A DNA stretch of 64,000 bases. It comes from Tetranychus cinnabarinus. Lineage: Eukaryota; Arthropoda; Arachnida; Trombidiformes; Tetranychidae. Below the pieces are notes generated by a model. It was not told where the DNA came from and ran no database searches. It saw only the letters and a list, made by a program, of their open reading frames with translations. Location of the stretch: the NCBI GenBank assembly GCA_022266195.1, contig WHVY01000001.1:1798001-1862000 (forward strand), read 5' to 3'. The translations under genes were made by a program, and so were the position numbers. Each line of letters opens with the position of its first letter. Within the stretch, counting starts at the first letter, position 1. Of the stretch, positions 61,161 through 64,000 are shown in pieces.

Positions 61161-63162
61161 TCCAACTATTATTGAGTCTTCAAATTGGATGTTAACTTTG
61201 GTTGTTGATCCGAACGATGGTGACTGTGGAAAGCGTTGATATTAAGTAATCTCATCCATTCAACTTTGAAATCGCTTATGGAACGCAGGGAGCTTGTTTA
61301 GATGATCGTCTTTGGTGCAATTGGCGATGGCTCCGTCAGTAGATTTGTAACAATCGTTTCCAGGCTTGATTACTCATAAAACCTAGCTTTAGTTTGAGAA
61401 TAAATATAAAGATTAAAACTAGTCAATCTTTTCATCTTATTGTGATTTTATAACAATGGCATGAGTAATTGGATTGAAACTAAGTGAATATGAAGATTTG
61501 TGTTGAGCAAAGAAACTGAAAATGTAGTTTAAGTACTCGAAGTAACCTAACAATTGAGAAGATGAAAAGGCAAATCAAAGACAACACAACAAGCAAATCT
61601 GTGCAAATTTTCCGACATCATTCAGGATGGTGTTGCCTCGGCAGCCAAGTAAACAATATTGATGGATTATGGGGAAATTGCACTTAAAATCTCTAAATAG
61701 AGAATCGAATGATAGTCGATCGAAGGCGTCTTAGAACAGGCCATCGTGGTCATAAATTTAAGAAACACTAAACTCTAACTTGAATACAACAAAACTGATT
61801 GCTTGAAAGCATAAGATGCAAAAAGATTAAACTTACATTGATTTGAATCATCCAAATATTGGTCTGATGATGAAACAAACAAACAATATCAAATCACGAT
61901 TTAAATCAATGCACTTAGTTAACTAAATGTGCTAAGTTAACTCAAAATGATTGAAGTCTATTCATACCGTTAATTAGTATAAATAGCAGTCCGATTTTAA
62001 CAGCTGTGTTGAGTTTTTTTAATTTCCAACAGAAGGCGCAATGCAATTGTGGCCTAAAAAACAATTGGCCTTAGATTTGATGATCAAACTTTAGTGACAT
62101 TTGCAATTGTTAATTATTTTAAAATCATAAAGTGGCATAAAAATGTAAATCAAAGATAATTCCAAGATTTAGATGGACTTTTTTGTGTGAAATCACGTGT
62201 AATTGAAATTTTAAATCATCAGGAAATCAGAGATGTTTAAGTAACTTTCATAACTGTTAGTAACAAGGGAAAATTTGATAAATTGTTAACAATTGAAGTT
62301 GGATCCAAGGTTTAGTTTCACAATGTAACTCAAGAAAAGGAATATGTTGTTACAATTTACAATAACAATTGGGTAAAAGAGGTTTCTCGAGAAGAAAAAT
62401 GTTGTCAAGCAAAAATAAAATAAAATTTTTGTTGAGATGAATGTTATTTTATTAAATGCTTTAGGAGATAGCGAAAATATTAGCCATATTTTCGTCGAAG
62501 TTAATTTCAATTCAGATCTTTCTGTCAGATATTTTTTCGGTGTCTAATCAAGATGAAATATTCAGATTTAATTGCTTCAATTACTCAATGATTACGTGAG
62601 GTGTCAGCTCAACCAAAAGATGTCACTAGAGGAGAAAAAGAGCGGTTTCTCTCAAATAATTTTGATAGATTTGATTGTTTCGCTTTTTAAAATTGAAATC
62701 AGGGAAAAATTAAACTATCCATGTTTAGACTAGACATGAATGTTCAAGATAGCTGTCTCGAGTTTCATATAATCTCATGTAGTTTATTATCTTTACTGAT
62801 TATGTTGTAGATTGGTTGAGAAAATGTAAACTCTAAAGTCTGTGGTAAGCAATGGTCTTGCAATAATAAATTATCATAAATAATAATCAATCTGGCTATT
62901 TTGATCATCTTTTTATTGGTTAGTTGCCAGATTATTATTGGATTAGATTATCTTACGTATTTAAAATCTATCTTTGTACCCACCGTTAGGGCAGCAAGAA
63001 GCTGACCCAACATAAAGAGAGGGTTTATAAATAACACTGTTTTATTTTGTAAGCAAGTCTCTTTCATTTGTTGCTATTTTTTAACACAGTGTTTATAGAC
63101 CCTTCACCTTCATTTTCATCTCCATCTTCATCTTCATCATCTTATTATTTTAAACCGTAAAA
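61161..63162. other. Divergent intergenic region
   Basis: Promoter side of CASD1 (minus) and of the gene starting at 63163 (plus). AT-rich with no recognised coding sequence; short frames only. A CTTCATCTTCATC-type pyrimidine run at about 63106-63141 lies in the probable 5' leader of the right-hand gene. Confidence 0.55.
63026..63033 (+). promoter_or_regulatory. Candidate TATA box
   Basis: TATAAATA 130 bp upstream of the ATG at 63163, in a locally less AT-rich context (AGAGAGGGTTTATAAATAAC). A start site near 63057 would give a leader of about 105 bases. Confidence 0.4.
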
Positions 63163-63259
63163 ATGGTTGATCTATCTGGTGGACCCGAAGGACCTATTGA
63201 ACATCGCTTCAGCAATTGGATATTTGTTGGACCAGCAATAATCACCATAGCATTAGTGG
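63163..63259 (+). CDS. First coding exon of an unidentified membrane protein
   Basis: The ATG at 63163 (context GTAAAAATGG) opens 32 codons plus one base, ending at a good donor GTAAGC (63260). The peptide begins MVDLSGGPEGPIEHRFSNW and continues into a hydrophobic stretch, IFVGPAIITIALVG, that looks like a first membrane segment or signal anchor. I do not recognise the family. The following exons lie past the window; nothing to 64000 continues the frame convincingly. Confidence 0.55.
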
Positions 63260-64000
63260 GTAAGCTGTCATTTATTCAATGTTTTTTCCCCAATTCTTAT
63301 CTCACCAACTGTCATTTGAAAAACCATCTTTCCTCTCTGTTACCATATGATTGATTTGATGATATTTTTCAATATTTAGTATATTCTTTACATGAATTGA
63401 GATGATTTATTTTGAAATTATTCATATAACAGTCAGTTAGATTCAATAATACTCACATGAGCTTCTGTCTTTGCCCTGTTGGTTGTTTTAATGTAACATA
63501 TTTATTTTCCGGTCTTTTCCCATTTGAGTTACACTGTGAATTTAAAATACAATGTAAAACCTTTTAGTTTAAATTCTTGTTTTTAAAATTTGTTCAACGT
63601 TCCATCATGTAACAAAAATTGTGAATTAGTTTAGTTTACTCAACATGTAGCACACCATCTGATTTTACTAAATGTTTAATTGGTTACTCTTCTAGCTGCT
63701 TTTCAAAGCCCAACAACATCAGCTCTCATCATCATATTGAGTTTTTATCATTTATCCACGTAGACAATTATCATTTTCCGTTGCTTCTCATCTCCTCATT
63801 GGTTGATCTAGTTTCTTTTCTTTTTAATCGCCATAGTCTTCAGTTCTCAATTAATCAAGTTACAACTCAGTCAAATCATTTTATAATCTATTTTAATTTT
63901 GTTAATTTTGTCAATTTTATCATTGTTTATCAAAAGTCTAACTCTAGTCTAACCTTTAAGAAACAAAGTTGCTCATAAATCTATAGTTGCCATGATTCCA
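63260..64000 (+). other. Start of a long intron, continues past the window
   Basis: T-rich and without recognisable exons on either strand. Confidence 0.5.

Noticed and set aside
1..64000. Search by eye for tRNA, rRNA and CRISPR
   Set aside because: No T-loop/anticodon-arm combination, rRNA-like block or spaced direct repeat was noticed; a tRNAscan or Rfam run would be decisive.

Overview
This is an AT-rich animal nuclear segment. All recognisable genes but one are cut by GT-AG introns, many only 60-200 bp long. Family content (CUL2, K-Cl cotransporter, TMEM120, eL41, Spinster-type transporters, choline kinase, lysosomal beta-galactosidase, Methuselah-like receptors, CASD1) fits an arthropod. 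The Methuselah-like pair and the compact introns make me favour a chelicerate, perhaps a mite, but that is inference. I saw no bacterial, viral, CRISPR, tRNA or rRNA features.

Layout. 1-59 is the 3' end of an unidentified plus-strand gene. 60-8864 is gene-poor. 8865-11475 (+) is Cullin-2. 12781-33478 (+) is one K-Cl cotransporter gene with two very long introns (8.4 and 6.4 kb); inside its introns lie a terminal-inverted-repeat element, a perfect 36-bp palindrome, and three weak candidates for nested small genes. 34943-36129 (-) is TMEM120, convergent with the transporter gene. 38563-38810 (+) is the 25-residue ribosomal protein eL41, which is split by an intron. 39547-44447 (-) is a cluster: a half-length Spinster-like transporter, a choline kinase, and a full-length Spinster-like transporter. 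46638-47373 (-) encodes an unrecognised secreted protein. 48692-52511 (+) is beta-galactosidase, with a large hairpin repeat in intron 4. 52642-57379 (-) holds two tandem Methuselah-like receptors. 58160-61160 (-) is CASD1 (sialate O-acetyltransferase). The first coding exon of an unidentified membrane-protein gene starts at 63163 (+) and the gene runs off the window.

Most noteworthy: the half-length Spinster-like exon ends in a phase-2 splice donor that joins in frame to the first kinase exon (predicted 646-residue transporter-kinase chimera), and could equally join in frame to exon 2 of the downstream Spinster gene. Both transporter and kinase families act in choline/lysophospholipid handling, so real transcripts here would be worth checking. 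A second theme is a family of palindromic interspersed repeats (11.7-12.4 kb, 45.3-46.5 kb, 49.9-51.2 kb, perhaps 17.3-18.0 kb); the copy in the beta-galactosidase intron would fold into a long double-stranded RNA. A third is the mosaic identity of the receptor pair, with divergence confined to the ectodomain.

All exon boundaries were read by hand from frame continuity, GT-AG sites and remembered family similarity. No alignment or database search was run.
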